A DNA stretch of 64,000 nt. It comes from Maylandia zebra (taxonomy: Eukaryota; Chordata; Actinopteri; Cichliformes; Cichlidae). The notes beneath the pieces are model-generated. The model was not told where the DNA came from. It searched no databases and worked only from the letters and a program-made list of their open reading frames with translations. The position numbers and the translations under genes were made by a program. The stretch is from contig NC_135180.1 in the NCBI RefSeq assembly GCF_041146795.1, forward strand, positions 38,422,794-38,486,793, written 5' to 3'. This document shows, piece by piece, positions 48,430 to 59,500 of this stretch. How positions within the stretch are numbered: the first letter of the stretch is position 1; each line of letters starts with the position of its first letter.

Positions 48430-49490
48430 CAGGTTAACATAGCTGGACTGGCCATCGGGCATACCGGGCATGTGCCCAGTGACTTATTTTTTATTTTTTT
48501 TGTAATGGCATGAACAATGAGAGGTGGTGGATTGGCCAGATGCAGGTCGATGTGTAGAAATAACTCCGTTGTTTGGTGGTGGCTATGACGGGGCTTCCAC
48601 AGAGGCAACAGGTGGATGAGGGAAGGGGAGGCAGGAGGAGAGACCCGAAGCAGCCACCAGTCCGAGTGTCAGGTGACCTGAACTTCAGGTAAGAAGTTAT
48701 GAGCTGCAGTCTATCTGGGTCAGATATAAACCAAGTTTAGGTGGAGTTTATTTTCGTTGTGCTGACTTTTTACCGTCAGTTGCAATAACTCGTACTGCGT
48801 TCTAGCCAGCTTGACAGAGTTTTTATACAGCTGGGTGGGTGCTATGATGTTACTGATAGTGAACTTTATTTTATTCATAAGGTTAGTTAGTAGAGTTGCC
48901 AACGGCTCCTTAAAAAAATGGAATGGTCCCTCATTCAGAGAAAATATTACGCGTTTCGTATTGAGCTGAGAAGAGACGCAGTTTGTCCCGAACTTTAGCT
49001 AGGATGGAAAAAGACACAAAGCTGGATTTATTCTATGTGTTTACGCTGCACAGCTGCCTCTTCTCTCATTCTCTCCCCCTCCCTCTCCTGTTGCTACTTC
49101 AATCATGAAACTGATCAATGATCAGCTGATCGGCTTTTCTCTCTTGTTTGTTTATCGCCCACTTTGCGCCAGAAAGAGGAAACCAGCAGATGTTGCGCTA
49201 AACAACAGCAGCACGTTTAAGCTTGATCAGCTGTTGTTAGAATGTATTTAATATTAATTTCTAATATCAGCTGATGTTTGCTGGAGCCACAGCTGTAAAG
49301 CTGCTGGTCATGATGTCTGTTTGGATATGTGGTGAGAGGGAAACATGAAGATGAAACCAGGAGATGTCCTTACTGAATCATCAGAGCTGAACAGGTGATG
49401 GAGAAACAGGTTTACCTTTTAGGTGACATGAATGAGTTGAAGTTATGAACTGTTTCTGAGAGACAAATAACACCAGGATCCTTTTTTATG
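48430..49490 (+). mobile_element. long non-autonomous DNA-transposon-like repeat, copy B
   Basis: Begins GCTGGACTGGCCATCGGGCA and follows copy A (26812-28030, minus) block by block: AGGTGGTGGATTGGCCAG, TCAATCATGAAACTGATCA, AGAAAGAGGAAACCAGC, ATCAGCTGATGTTTGCTGG and GAGATGTCCTTACTGAATCA. Copy B has about 450 bp (48630-49080) not found in the same form in copy A. No transposase frame remains. Confidence 0.65.
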
Positions 49491-49499
49491 TGAATTTTT

Positions 49500-50090
49500 G
49501 TTACATTTGTTATATTTTAAAGCACCAAAACCTTCAATCCGGGTTGTCAATTTTTTGTTTTGTTTTACTGCTTAACTTTTTATTTATTATTTTTCTCAGT
49601 TGGGTTTTTGGTGATTTTTTTTAGTGATACATTACTTTATGTTATTTATTTAGCCCTTTTGTTGACCATTGAAAGTTTGACTTGATATTTTAAATGATTA
49701 CTTTTTTGCATTACATTACTGTATGTGCTCTAAAGCTATAAAATGAGAGGCACAGCACAACATTTTGGTCGGAGAGTGACGAAACCTGCAGCTTCAGAAT
49801 CTGTGAGATTGTTGGCTTTCAGCACCAACGGTGTGGCTGCATACGTGCCATCAGGTGAACAAGTCATGCTTTGTGTTTGCATCGTTTTCCTTTTACCTGC
49901 TCTTTCATTGTTACCGTTCTAGCTGTTTGGTGGTTGTTGAAATCATTTTGTGAACTTTGAGCTGAGATTCTGGTGTTTCTGGCAAAATACATTTATATTT
50001 AAAAATCGATTTCTGGATTTAATGAATCGATATTCTAACTAAAATTAATTTAAATCAGGACATCGATTTTTTTAAAGGCACCCTTAGATA
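49500..50090. other. gene-poor AT-rich interval
   Basis: T-rich sequence with no recognised gene or repeat. Confidence 0.35.
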
Positions 50091-50600
50091 GAACATGATT
50101 TACTGACTAGTCTTGTTACCCTTAATTAGTTTCAGGTGTTCCTTGTTCCCAACCTGTTTCCCTAAGTGTCCCCTAGTATAGATTTTCTGTGTTTTCCATT
50201 TATCCTTTAATGCTGTTGTCCTTGCCTTCCTGTTTCCCCATGTGTGTTGCTTTGCCTGGAGATTTTTATTTTGTATCTTGGACTGGTAAATGAACTGATT
50301 CTTATATAGCGCTTTTCTACTCAAAGCACTGTATACAACATGCCTCATTCACCCCAGCACTTCTAAACTCAAGTGCAAACTAATAAACATTCACACTCCA
50401 ATGAACACATCAGAGAGCAACTTGGGGTTAGTATCGTGCCCAAGGATATTTGGCATGCAGACTAGGGAAGCCAAGAATCAAACCACCAACCTTCTAATCA
50501 GTAGCTGATCTGCTCTACCACCTGAGCCACAGCCACCGGTCTCTGGTATCTTGGACATTGTTTAATTTCTTTTTTTTTTTCAGCCAAAATAAGTGGTTCA
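50090..50600 (+). repeat. LTR-like dispersed repeat, interrupted by a SINE
   Basis: A T/C-rich sequence (ATTAGTTTCAGGTGTTCCTT, CCCTAGTATAG, TGTTTTCC...) resembles the repeats at 58925-59500 and 63770-64000. It is split by the SINE at 50284-50545 and resumes with the duplicated TATCTTGGAC. Classification as an LTR is tentative. Confidence 0.4.
50284..50545 (-). mobile_element. tRNA-derived SINE with 11 bp target-site duplication
   Basis: On the minus strand the head reads GTGGCTGTGGCTCAGGTGG, containing an A box (TGGCTCAGGTGG). It is followed by a B box (GGTTTGATTCT) at normal tRNA spacing. The tail runs through TATATAAGAATCAGTT. The insertion is flanked by the perfect repeat GTATCTTGGAC at 50273-50283 and 50546-50556. 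It lies inside an LTR-like repeat. Confidence 0.88.
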
Positions 50601-50739
50601 CTTATGGTTTTGTACTTGGTCTTAGCTTCCAGGAATTGAGACCATAAACTCTTCACAAAGTGTTCGCTGAAGCGAGAAAGTGAGCAGTGGGAGCATTTTC
50701 TATTTTCTATAGTTCTTAATATATCTACTTCCCCTCCAG

Positions 50740-51605
50740 CATGTTTTGAGCCCCTTTGAGGACATTTGCTACCACTGCTACGCAGATGATATCCAGTTAT
50801 TCATTTCTTTTAAGTCTCAAGATGTTTCTAAGCTACAGATTTTTAATGAGTGCTTAGATTCCAGGAAAGACTGAAGTCCTTGTATGCCCCTGATAGACAC
50901 GTACCTAAGATAATGAATGCTCTTGGTCCCCTTGCAACATTTCTGAAATTGTCTAACAGGAACCTAGGGGTAATCTTTGACCTCACTTGGATGTTCATGT
51001 CAAATCTTTGGTTCGGTCCTGCTTTTATCACTTAAGAAACATTTCTAAACTAAGCCCTATTGTATCTCACACTGAACTGGAGATTATCATTCATGCTTTC
51101 ATTTTATCAAGACTGGACTACTGTAATTCACTGTTTACATGTTTAAACAAAAACTCCTTGGAGCATCTACAGATTGTTCAAAATGCCGCAGCAAGACTTG
51201 TGACCAAAACATCTAAGTATTTACATCTGACACCATTGCTAATACAGCTGCACTGGCTCCCCATTGAATTTAGAGTCCACTTCAAGATTCTGGTACTGAC
51301 TTATAGAGCTCTTCATGGTCAAGCACCTGCCTACATCATTGAACTTCTACAGCCTCATGTTCCTAGCAGGTCTCTTAGGTCATGTAATCATGGTCTACTT
51401 GTCATTCATCATACAAGGCTGAGAACTAAGGGAGACTGTGGAACTCTCTCCCACTGAGCTTAAAATCTCTGGACTCAGTAGCTTCTAAATAACTAAAAAC
51501 ACATGTTGTCTGTTTTGTTTTATACTTTGTTATCCCTGTGTGAAGCACTTTGTGATCTTTTATCTTTAAAGGTGCCATATAAATAAAGTTTTACTTGCTT
51601 TTTTT
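50740..51605 (+). mobile_element. L2-type LINE fragment with internal deletion
   Basis: Contains the reverse-transcriptase catalytic box CYADDIQLF (50776-50802), then after an internal deletion the late domain. The late part has LSRLDYCNSLF, HLQIVQNAAARLVTKT and HLTPLLIQLHWLPI, followed by VLTYRALHGQAPAYI. The 3' end carries GGTGCCATATAAATAAAGTT and a short ACTT tail, typical of L2. Frame breaks show that it is inactive. Confidence 0.85.
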
Positions 51606-51899
51606 AAACTTACTTTCTCAGACTTCTCTTTTTTTTATATCAGAGAAGTTGCTCCCTGCTGGCTGTTTGAAAGAATCATATCTTTTATATGTGCTTTGCC
51701 TAACACAACCATTAAACATTTATCATGCTGGTATTTTCTTAATAATGTTTTCTTAAGTATCTACTAGTCTAAACAGTCTTGGCAGATGGCCCTGACCACC
51801 ACCCAATCCACAGTGCAACAAACCACTATACCATATCTTGGGGATATGGCTAAGAGCTTTGGTTGATCACAGACCTCATTCTTTTAGGTCATTCAGGTT

Positions 51900-52035
51900 G
51901 AGTTCAGAGGACAGCCTAGAGTCTTCTAAACTTAAAGAAGACATTTGAGGGGGAGCATGGAAGGAAACCCTGGTGCAGACCCAGAACACACTAGGGAGAT
52001 TATGTTTCTTGGCTGGCTTGAGCTGGAGGAGGTGA
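51900..52035 (+). mobile_element. LINE 3' fragment, same family as 18600-19145
   Basis: Carries CAGACCCAGAACACACTAGG and GGCTGGCTTGAGCTGGAGG blocks that match the C-terminal coding part of the same fish LINE family. No frame is maintained. Confidence 0.5.
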
Positions 52036-52974
52036 ACTCTGGGTATCTCTGCTTATTCTGTTGTGTCTATGACAGATGCATGGATATTTTTTCATTATGC
52101 TGAAACAATGGGCAGAGTTACATGTTCATAATTTAATTTTCTCAAGTAATGCCCACTGTCAAGCTGCAGGAATATATGTATGTATTTCCCAATGATGGCA
52201 TACGCCTTTTAACATATTTTTGTATATATGGCTGTGGCATGAACTACCATATTCATGATAAACTTTCTTTATAACCTAGACAGTAATATGACTAAAACTT
52301 TCTTCATTAATCAAACCTGAGAACTTCGAGTTTACACTGTAGACTGCCCAAGCCAACATAAAGCAGCTTCACTCCAGAATCCTCCAGCTTGTTATAATTC
52401 AGGGACAGGTTTATCAGACTGGAGGACTGGGTGCTGAGGACTGATGAGAGATCCTCGCAGCATGCCTCTGTGAGACTGGTTTGTTCCAACCTAAATGTTA
52501 AAAGAAACACATTTGTTTTTATTTCAGACATTTCATAAGTTTATCCGAGATCTTTAGTGCCTTAATAAACTACATGTAGGTTGTAAACAGTTTTAAAACA
52601 CCAAAATTAGAACTGCATAGAGTGCAAATTCATAACAAATGTATGTCTTCACATAACACAAAATCTTACAAGAAACACATAAGCACACGCAAACTTTATC
52701 AAACCTCAGAGTTTTCACTTGACAGTATGGACTCCGCAGTCCAGCACAGAGTGAAATCACCCCTGGATCTTGCAGGTTGTTGTTACTCAGGTTTAGCTTA
52801 GTCAAATTACATGACTGGGAGTTAAAAACTGTTGCCAAAAATGAACAGCTTTTCTCTGTCAGCTTACAGCCGCTCAGCCTGAAATAAGTACCAGTGGGGA
52901 AAAGACAGAAGTCATATAAGTAGATTCAAGTTTTATTTTGTCATTCATTAAAAAAAACAAAAAACAAAACTCTT

Positions 52975-53570
52975 TATCCTTCAAACTCAGGCCCTCTACC
53001 AGAGGCCCGGGAGCTTGAGGGTCCTGTGCAGTATCTTAGTTGTTCCTAGGACTACGTTCTTCTGGACAGAGATCTCAGATGTTGTTTCTGGGATCTGCTG
53101 GAACCACTCGCCTTGCTTGGGGGTCATTGCACCAAGTGGCTGGCATCCAGAAATCCTACCAATGGCTGGACAGAGCTAGACTAAAAGACAGCACAGAGGC
53201 ACTAATCATGGCAGCACAGTAACAAGCTCTAAGTACAAGATCCATAGAGGCTGGAGTCTACCACACCAGGCAAGACCCCAGGTGCAGGCTGTGTAAAGAT
53301 GCCCCTGAGACAATCCAGCACATAACAGCAGGGCGCAAGATGCTAGCAGGCAGGGCATGCACGCCATAACTAATGGTGATGGCGTTCTATGTATGCCAAT
53401 GGTGCAATGACCCCCAAGATAGCCGAGTGGCTCCAGCAGATCCCAGGAACAACATTCCAGATCTCTGTCCAGAAGAGAGCAGTCCTAAGAACAGCTAAGA
53501 TACTGCGCAAGACCCTCAAGCTCCCAGGCCTCTGGCAGAGGACCCAAGCTTGAAGGACAAAGACTGCTCC
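52975..53570. mobile_element. inverted (head-to-head) LINE 3' fragments inside the NLR intron
   Basis: The plus strand from about 53135 reads YQWLDRARLKDSTEALIMAA, then a zinc-knuckle-like HTRQDPRCRLCKDAPETIQH, then WLQQIPGTTFQISVQKRAVL and KILRKTLKLPGLWQRTQA to about 53550. This is the C-terminal end of a fish LINE with a C-C-H-C knuckle (R2/R4-like). The segment 52980-53133 is the inverse of about 53397-53555, giving an inverted repeat of about 150 bp arms. The whole lies between the NLR exons ending at 53617 and starting at 52878. Confidence 0.7.
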
Positions 53571-55619
53571 GCAGGGGTGAGAGGGGAATTTTTTGTTATA
53601 TATAACATCAACCTACAGAGCTGTGCTGGAGGTTTTGACCACTGGCAGCAGCCTTTGAAGAGCTTCCTCTGATGCAGAGTATTTCTTTAGGTCAAACACA
53701 TCCAAATCTTCTTCTGATGACAGTAAGATGAAGATCAGTGCTGACCAATGAGCACGTGATAGTTGGTTTGAGGAGAGACTTCTTGACCTCAGTGATTGCT
53801 GAATTTCTTCCACTAGAGAACTGTCATGCAGTTCATTCAGACAGTGGAACAGATTGATGCTTCTCTCTGGAGAGATTTTTTTTCTGATTATTTTCTTGAT
53901 GTACTGATTTGTTTTCTGGTTCACTTTTGAGCAACTTCCTTGCTGTGCTGGCATAGCAGAGCCTGCTAGGAGTGCCTGGTTGGTTTCCAGCGAAAGACCC
54001 AAGAGGAAGCGGAGGAAGAGATCTAGATGTCCATTCGGACTCTGCAAGGCTTTGTCCACAGCACTCTGGTAAAACTTTGCATATGTGTTGTCCTTGTTTA
54101 ATAGTCCAGATCATTTGGATTTAGACTGTACATCAGACAGCAGATTGACCCCAGAATTGATGAAGGTCAGATGGACGTGAAGAGCAGCCAGAAACTCCTG
54201 AACGCTCAGATGGACAAAGCAGAACACCTTTTCCTGGTACAGTCCTCTCTCCTCTTTGAAGATCTGTGTGAAAACTCCTGAGTACACTGAGGCTGCTCTG
54301 ATATCGATGCCACACTCTGTCAGGTCTGATTCATAGAAGATCAGGTTTCCTTTCTGAAGCTGGTCAAAAGCCAGTTTTCCCAGAGACTCTGTCATCTTTA
54401 TGGTTTCTGGACTCCAGTGTGGATCTGTCTCAGCTCCTCCGTCATACTTTATGTTCTTTAGTTTTGCCTGAACTACCAAGAAGTGGATGTACATCTCAGT
54501 CAGGGTCTTGGGCAGCTGTCCTCCCTCTCTGGTTATCAGCACATCTTCCAGAACCGTAGCAGTGATCCAACAGAAGACACAATCAGTTGTATGACTTGTG
54601 AACACTAGTCTGAATAGCACTGCATGGATCATGAAAATGCAAGATATTTTAATTGATTTTAAAAGTGGTAAAAGGTTTTCAACAATCACATACTATAAAT
54701 ATGGAATCCATGTCCTTTGGAGTTTTATGACCACATGAGAAACTGTCAGATTCACACTTGTCCCCAAGATCTCTGCAAAGAAAAATATTATCCATAATGT
54801 GTTGTTATAGATTATGCACACACTGCCTATAGAAATAAAGCATTAAGTCATGCTTGCACTGATTATATTTCAAAGACCTCATCACAGATCTCATCATCTT
54901 AACTATCACCTGCATGCATAGAGACAATTCTAAGAAGGCTAACAAAGCTAGTGAAACTGCCAAAAGTGTGAAGAGAGAAGAGGAATTTAAAAAATAAAGA
55001 TGGAAGTGACAGGAAATAAAATCAGGATGACATCTATGACAAACACTTTTCAATGTTCCCATGGCTTCTCTAATAACTATTAAACCAACCAAATCTAATC
55101 TTTTTTTCAGTTAGTCAAGTCTTACATGTTTTCTGAACCAGACTGTCCATCTTTGAATCTAAGAGGTTCAGACTTTGACCAGTTGCTCTTCATGGACACA
55201 GAGCTGGGATCAGAGCACTTTGCTTTCTCCTGATGACTACTGAGATCAAAAGAAAGATTATCAGAAACTCAAAAAAATAAAAATCTAACAGTGCAAACTT
55301 TAACACTTATATCTCAACAACATCTCACGTCTTTCCTGAAGAAGATTGTCCATCTTTGAATCTAAGAGGTTCAGACTTTGACCAGTTGCTCTTCATGGAA
55401 ACACAACTGGGTTGAGGTTGAGGAGACTTTGGACTCTCCTGATAGACCCTGAAATAATAAAAGAGAATGAATTAAAAGGATAGGATGTCAGTTGTTAGTC
55501 TGAGTAGACTTATCTGTGAAAGTGGTCCAGTATGTTTCCAAGGAATAGACCAAAATTGAATTAATTGAATTAGGGTAACAGAACAGAAAATCATCCTATG
55601 GTATGTTTTTATTTATTTA

Positions 55620-55775
55620 TTTTTATTAAATTGTTTTTTGGGGAAGCATTTTAGCCTTTATTTGATATAAGAGCAGACAGACAGAAAAGTGATGACAGAG
55701 AGAAGGGGAGGACATGCAGCAAAGGACTATGTGAGATGTTATGGCCTGCGCACCGACTGAGCTAAACTGACTCCC
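55620..55775 (-). mobile_element. tRNA-derived SINE in the NLR gene intron
   Basis: The minus strand begins GTCAGTTTAGCTCAGTCGGT, with a clear A box (TAGCTCAGTCGG). It continues through CTTTGCTGCATGTCCTCCCC, TCTCTCTGTCATCACTTTTC and ATAAAGGCTAAAATGC, the standard body and tail of a common fish SINE. The B-box region is deleted or strongly decayed. Confidence 0.7.
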
Positions 55776-56309
55776 AAGAATTTCTCCTAAAGGGTGTACT
55801 GCCAAATACACTTGCATGGCTGTTCAGGCATAAGGAGTTCTGTAAAAACCTCTGAATGTCACGGATGAGCAGACTTGAGAAACAGTCAGTGAAACAACAA
55901 TAAGCCTTGGTGCAGCCTCAACAACAGAAAGCATAACTTTTCAGTCTTTACTTTTCATCTGCAGAGTTTTGTCCATCTTTAGGATGACTCTTTTCTGTGC
56001 AGCGAAATTCACCAACCTCAGGTCTCTGCTGCTGCAAACTTTAAGGAGAGCAAGAATATATATATTTTTTGTAGTTGTTTTCAATTTCATATGATGAGAA
56101 ACGATGAAAACAGATGTTACTGTGATTTAAACTACCTTTTCCTGTTGGAGCATGCACCTAACATTAAAAAAAAAAAAGAAGTGAGAGAGTGAGTTGCTGC
56201 AAAATCAACACTGAAGCTGAAGATTGTCTTTAAAATGACAACAAATTATAAAAGAAAAATAAACATTTAATAATTAGGACTTACTTGGGTTATTCCTTTC
56301 AGGATCCAT

Positions 56310-58030
56310 CACACCAGCAGATCATTGTATCCTACACACAGCTGCTTCAAAAGTGACTTTTACGATGATCTGACTGAATTATTAAAAGTTTATTAACACA
56401 GATAATAAAAAGTTAGATCCATAATTGCCAAAAACATAAAGCAGGAGAGACACTTCTCAGACAGCTCTCTTTCCTCCAAGCTGCTATCAAACTGTAACAT
56501 CATGAAACCAGTTCAGCAAGTGCAAGTTGGGGCAAAGAACTGTGGCATTCAGAGGTTGACTCGAATGTAGCAAAAGAAAGAGAAAACTAGCAAGGTATAG
56601 AGTAGGTGTTTGGCTATGTTGTTCATAATCTTCAGATACCAGAGAAAAAGAATTACTCAAAGTAATAATCATTGATAAATTACAAACTATCGAAATGACT
56701 GGATGGTCTTGAATTGGTAATTTTGGCTTTATAGGAATAAGATTGTTTTAAATACAAGAAGAAGCTTAACAATAGTGCACACATATTGTTTTCTTTTCTA
56801 GTCCTTTGAGAAAATTATATTTCTTTACAGCCTAGTTTTATAAATGATGTGATCTGTTCTAATTAACCTCCAGTGGTAACAAGCTGCAGACATGGCTACA
56901 TCACTACAAGTCTAAGCTGCCCTCTGATGGCAGCAGAGTGGAACTAAAGTGATGTGCAGGCATGTCTTTAGCTCTGTGTTTTGAATAGACCCAGAAGTGG
57001 TAAAAGAATTGTTTAGTAAAGGGCAACCGTATTCAGGCATCAGTTTTTCACTAGGTGAAGTAACACCTGAAACACTACTGTCTCTGTCTGATCAACTGAC
57101 AATCATAATGCAATCTTATATTTGTTAATGTGTTCAAATGCAAATTTAGTTGACCCAGTGTTTAAAATAAATGGCTAAATAATGTGTTAAATGTCTAATC
57201 TTTACATCAAAAAATACATATTTGGATTCTTTGATTAGAACTGTATTCTTTTTACAACCAGGACAGGAGAGGGAAGAAGCAGAGAGAGGAAATGAGATGG
57301 AAGGTACAGTAGATTAATTGGACACTAAAAGAGCAGGAAAAGTGAAGAACACGTGAGCATCCAAAACACCAGACAGAGGTAATGCATTTTAAAAGGAGTC
57401 ATAATTGCACAACAGAAGCAGAATCTATGAGACCAGAGCTGCAAAAAAAACCTAAACAATGTCAACATAAAATCTCACATGACTGCTTCATCAGCAATGT
57501 GATTTTAATACTTAAAATCTTCTACTTAAATACTTAAATCAAATGTAGTAAATAACTTTTAAAAGGTGATGTTACTGAGCAAAAATCCAAAAGATTTCAG
57601 GGCTGGGCTAATTTCCCAATGTTTCAAGTTCCTAGCAACAGCCCTGACGTGTACGCACAAACACACACATCTTATGTTGAACGTTGATTTTGACTTTAGT
57701 TATCTATAGTCTGTGTTTCTGTTCCACACAGACACTCTGCTTCAACTCTATAAATCAGGAATGTCAAAGTCATTCAAAGTCATCTTACATATAGAACACT
57801 TTGATATTAAGTGGGTCCACCAAGTGAATTTTGAGTATAAAGAAATTTTACTACACCTTTAATCCCTGAGATATCTTAATATAAGATAAAGAAGTGTAAT
57901 TTCAATAGTACATTATGTTTTTCTGTGTAAAATTACAGGAAAAGTTCTGGTAGCTCAGTGCCCACTGAAACGCACAGTTGCGGCTTTCAGGAGTCATTTG
58001 AATTTTGCGATTGCGTGAACGGTTGAAGAA
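56310..58030. other. gene-poor AT-rich interval upstream of the NLR pseudogene
   Basis: No exons were recognised. The first few hundred bases would contain the old NLR promoter; no clear TATA box was identified. A short CA run lies near 57657-57668. Confidence 0.35.
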
Positions 58031-58420
58031 GTAGGTTAGTTTGACCTAAAAGACCTCGTGGGTTAACCTAGTTCCAACAGTTCTCTCATCAGTTTTACTG
58101 CAGCACTGCACATCACCTTTGTTCTTGAAACTCGGTACCATTGCACTTCTCAGTTCCTCCGGTATCCTCTCACTCTCCTGGATTGTGTTAAACAAGCTGG
58201 TTAAAAAGTTCATCAGCAGGTAGTTCATCTGGACCAACTGGACCCTGCTGTAGCTGCCCTCACTTCCTCCTTACAAATCTTCTGCATTTCCTGAAGAACC
58301 GTCTCCTATTTGCACCTCCATCATAAGATATATTCAACCTGTGCACCTTCCTCCACTTCTATTTTACGTTACGTTCCTGCCCTTTCTTGAACTATGGGTT
58401 CGCCACAGTCATTTCCATTC
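58030..58420 (-). mobile_element. RTE-type LINE fragment
   Basis: The minus strand encodes LFNTIQESERIPEELRSAMV followed by PSFKNKGDVQCC. This is the characteristic IPEEWR...FKNKGDVQ block before the catalytic core of RTE/Rex3-like reverse transcriptase. Frames are broken on both sides. It is related to the decayed copy at 385-990. Confidence 0.7.
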
Positions 58421-58920
58421 TTATTCTTCTTTTTGCAAAATTTGCCACTATTTGTTCTTCAGCATTTATCTCATTAACACCACACCTGCCCAACACATCT
58501 AAATCCCCTCTGTTCCCTTCACCTACATGTTTACTGAGGCTCCAGATTCTTACATTTGAGCTTCTTCCCTCTAGTCTAATAGTTACTATTTCTCTTACAC
58601 TTTCCAGCTTTCAGTTTAAAGTTCTCAAATAAGATCAGTTGTCTGATCTTAAAATTACCAACAGCATTATTTTTTTATGTAACTCCTCTGAGCTCCATAC
58701 AAGCAATGACCACTTTAAGACATGCAGATCAGTGCTTCTTCTCTCACTCTTGCATGTGGCTTAGATGGTTTAAAGCCTGTGCACTGTCCATCAAAGTCCT
58801 CCAACCATCCTCTCTGAGATTAACTTAAGATCTACAGTATGTAACGAACAGAAGCCAAAACTGGAGTAATATGTGATTTCCTGTTAGTGCTATAGTTATG
58901 TCACGTACAGGTCTGGTGAC
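58420..58920. other. gene-poor interval, possibly more of the RTE copy
   Basis: T/C-rich sequence; its minus strand is purine-rich and may be strongly decayed RTE sequence. Nothing else was seen. Confidence 0.3.
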
Positions 58921-58924
58921 CCAC

Positions 58925-59500
58925 TGTTTCTGTGTTTGGTTTAAGTTATTTTATTTGAATGATTGCTTCCTGCTTGTATTATATTTATAGTTCCTGGTGT
59001 CGTGTCTCCACTGAAGGTTTCCTTCTGTATTCTCGTTCTCCTTATTTGTCTCCATGTGTTGTATGCTTGTCTCAGTTCTCTGTCACTGCGTCTTCCCTGT
59101 GTTCCTCCCCAGTCAGTCACGTCTCCTTGTCTGTCTTCTGTTTCTTGTCCTGTGTTCAGTGCATTGAGTTTTGAGTTTTCCCCTTCGTCTCATTATGTCA
59201 GATTAGTCCCAGCTGTGTTTGCCTCCTGTCTCCCATTTCCTTGTTAGTCCCTCGTGTATTTAAGTGCTGTGATTTCCCCTTACAGTGCTGTTTTTCTTCT
59301 GTGCTCCTGATGATGTTCTGGTTCTCTGTTTTCTAGTTTGAGCTTCATGTTTTGAGTTTCTAGTTTTGTTTTCTTGTATTACAGGTTCGAGTTTTCTCCA
59401 GCAATGAAGCTGCTGTTTTGAGTTTATTCCTTCGTGCACGAGTGCTGCGTTTGGATCCTTCAACCTGCCGGCCACAGCACACACATAGACAAGTTAAGTC
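58925..59500 (+). repeat. LTR-like dispersed repeat
   Basis: Long T/C-rich sequence with CCCAGCTGTGTTTGCCTCCTG and a TATA-like CTCGTGTATTTAAGTGCTGT core, followed by CCTGCCGGCCACAGCACACA at the end. The CCCAGCTGTG...CCTCGTTA...GTGTATTTTAGCCCTGTG order recurs at 63770-64000. The layout resembles a solo LTR, but terminal TG/CA and a target duplication were not established. Confidence 0.45.

Larger units (their letters stand above)
52317..56309 (-). pseudogene. broken fish NLR (NACHT-LRR) gene
   Basis: Minus-strand pieces follow the order of fish NLR-C genes, cytosolic receptors of the NOD-like family. The start exon is 56309-56285 (MDPERNNP), then small phase-2 exons 56157-56136, 56038-55952, 55448-55329 and 55239-55126. 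The last two are tandem duplicates encoding VSMKSNWSKSEPLRFKDGQ. Exon 54772 reaches the beginning of FISNA (PKDMDSIF) and then breaks, with a stop at 54679-54681. Homology resumes near 54580 with VFCWITATVLEDVL, the late NACHT/winged-helix region. FISNA and the Walker A and B motifs, several hundred residues in intact genes, are therefore missing. An in-frame TGA follows QSKSK at 54113-54111; the frame then continues through YQSAVDKALQSPNGHLDLFL to donor 53617. Two canonical 174 bp LRR exons survive (52878-52705, 52490-52317). No B30.2 exon follows. Without nucleotide-binding motifs it cannot act as a normal NLR. Confidence 0.85.

Noticed and set aside
50518..50545. Functional tRNA gene
   Set aside because: A and B boxes belong to a SINE with a long unrelated body, tail and target-site duplication; there is no tRNA cloverleaf end.
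54111..54113. Selenocysteine recoding at the TGA
   Set aside because: NLR proteins are not selenoproteins, no SECIS-like structure was seen, and the gene has lost its NACHT core anyway.
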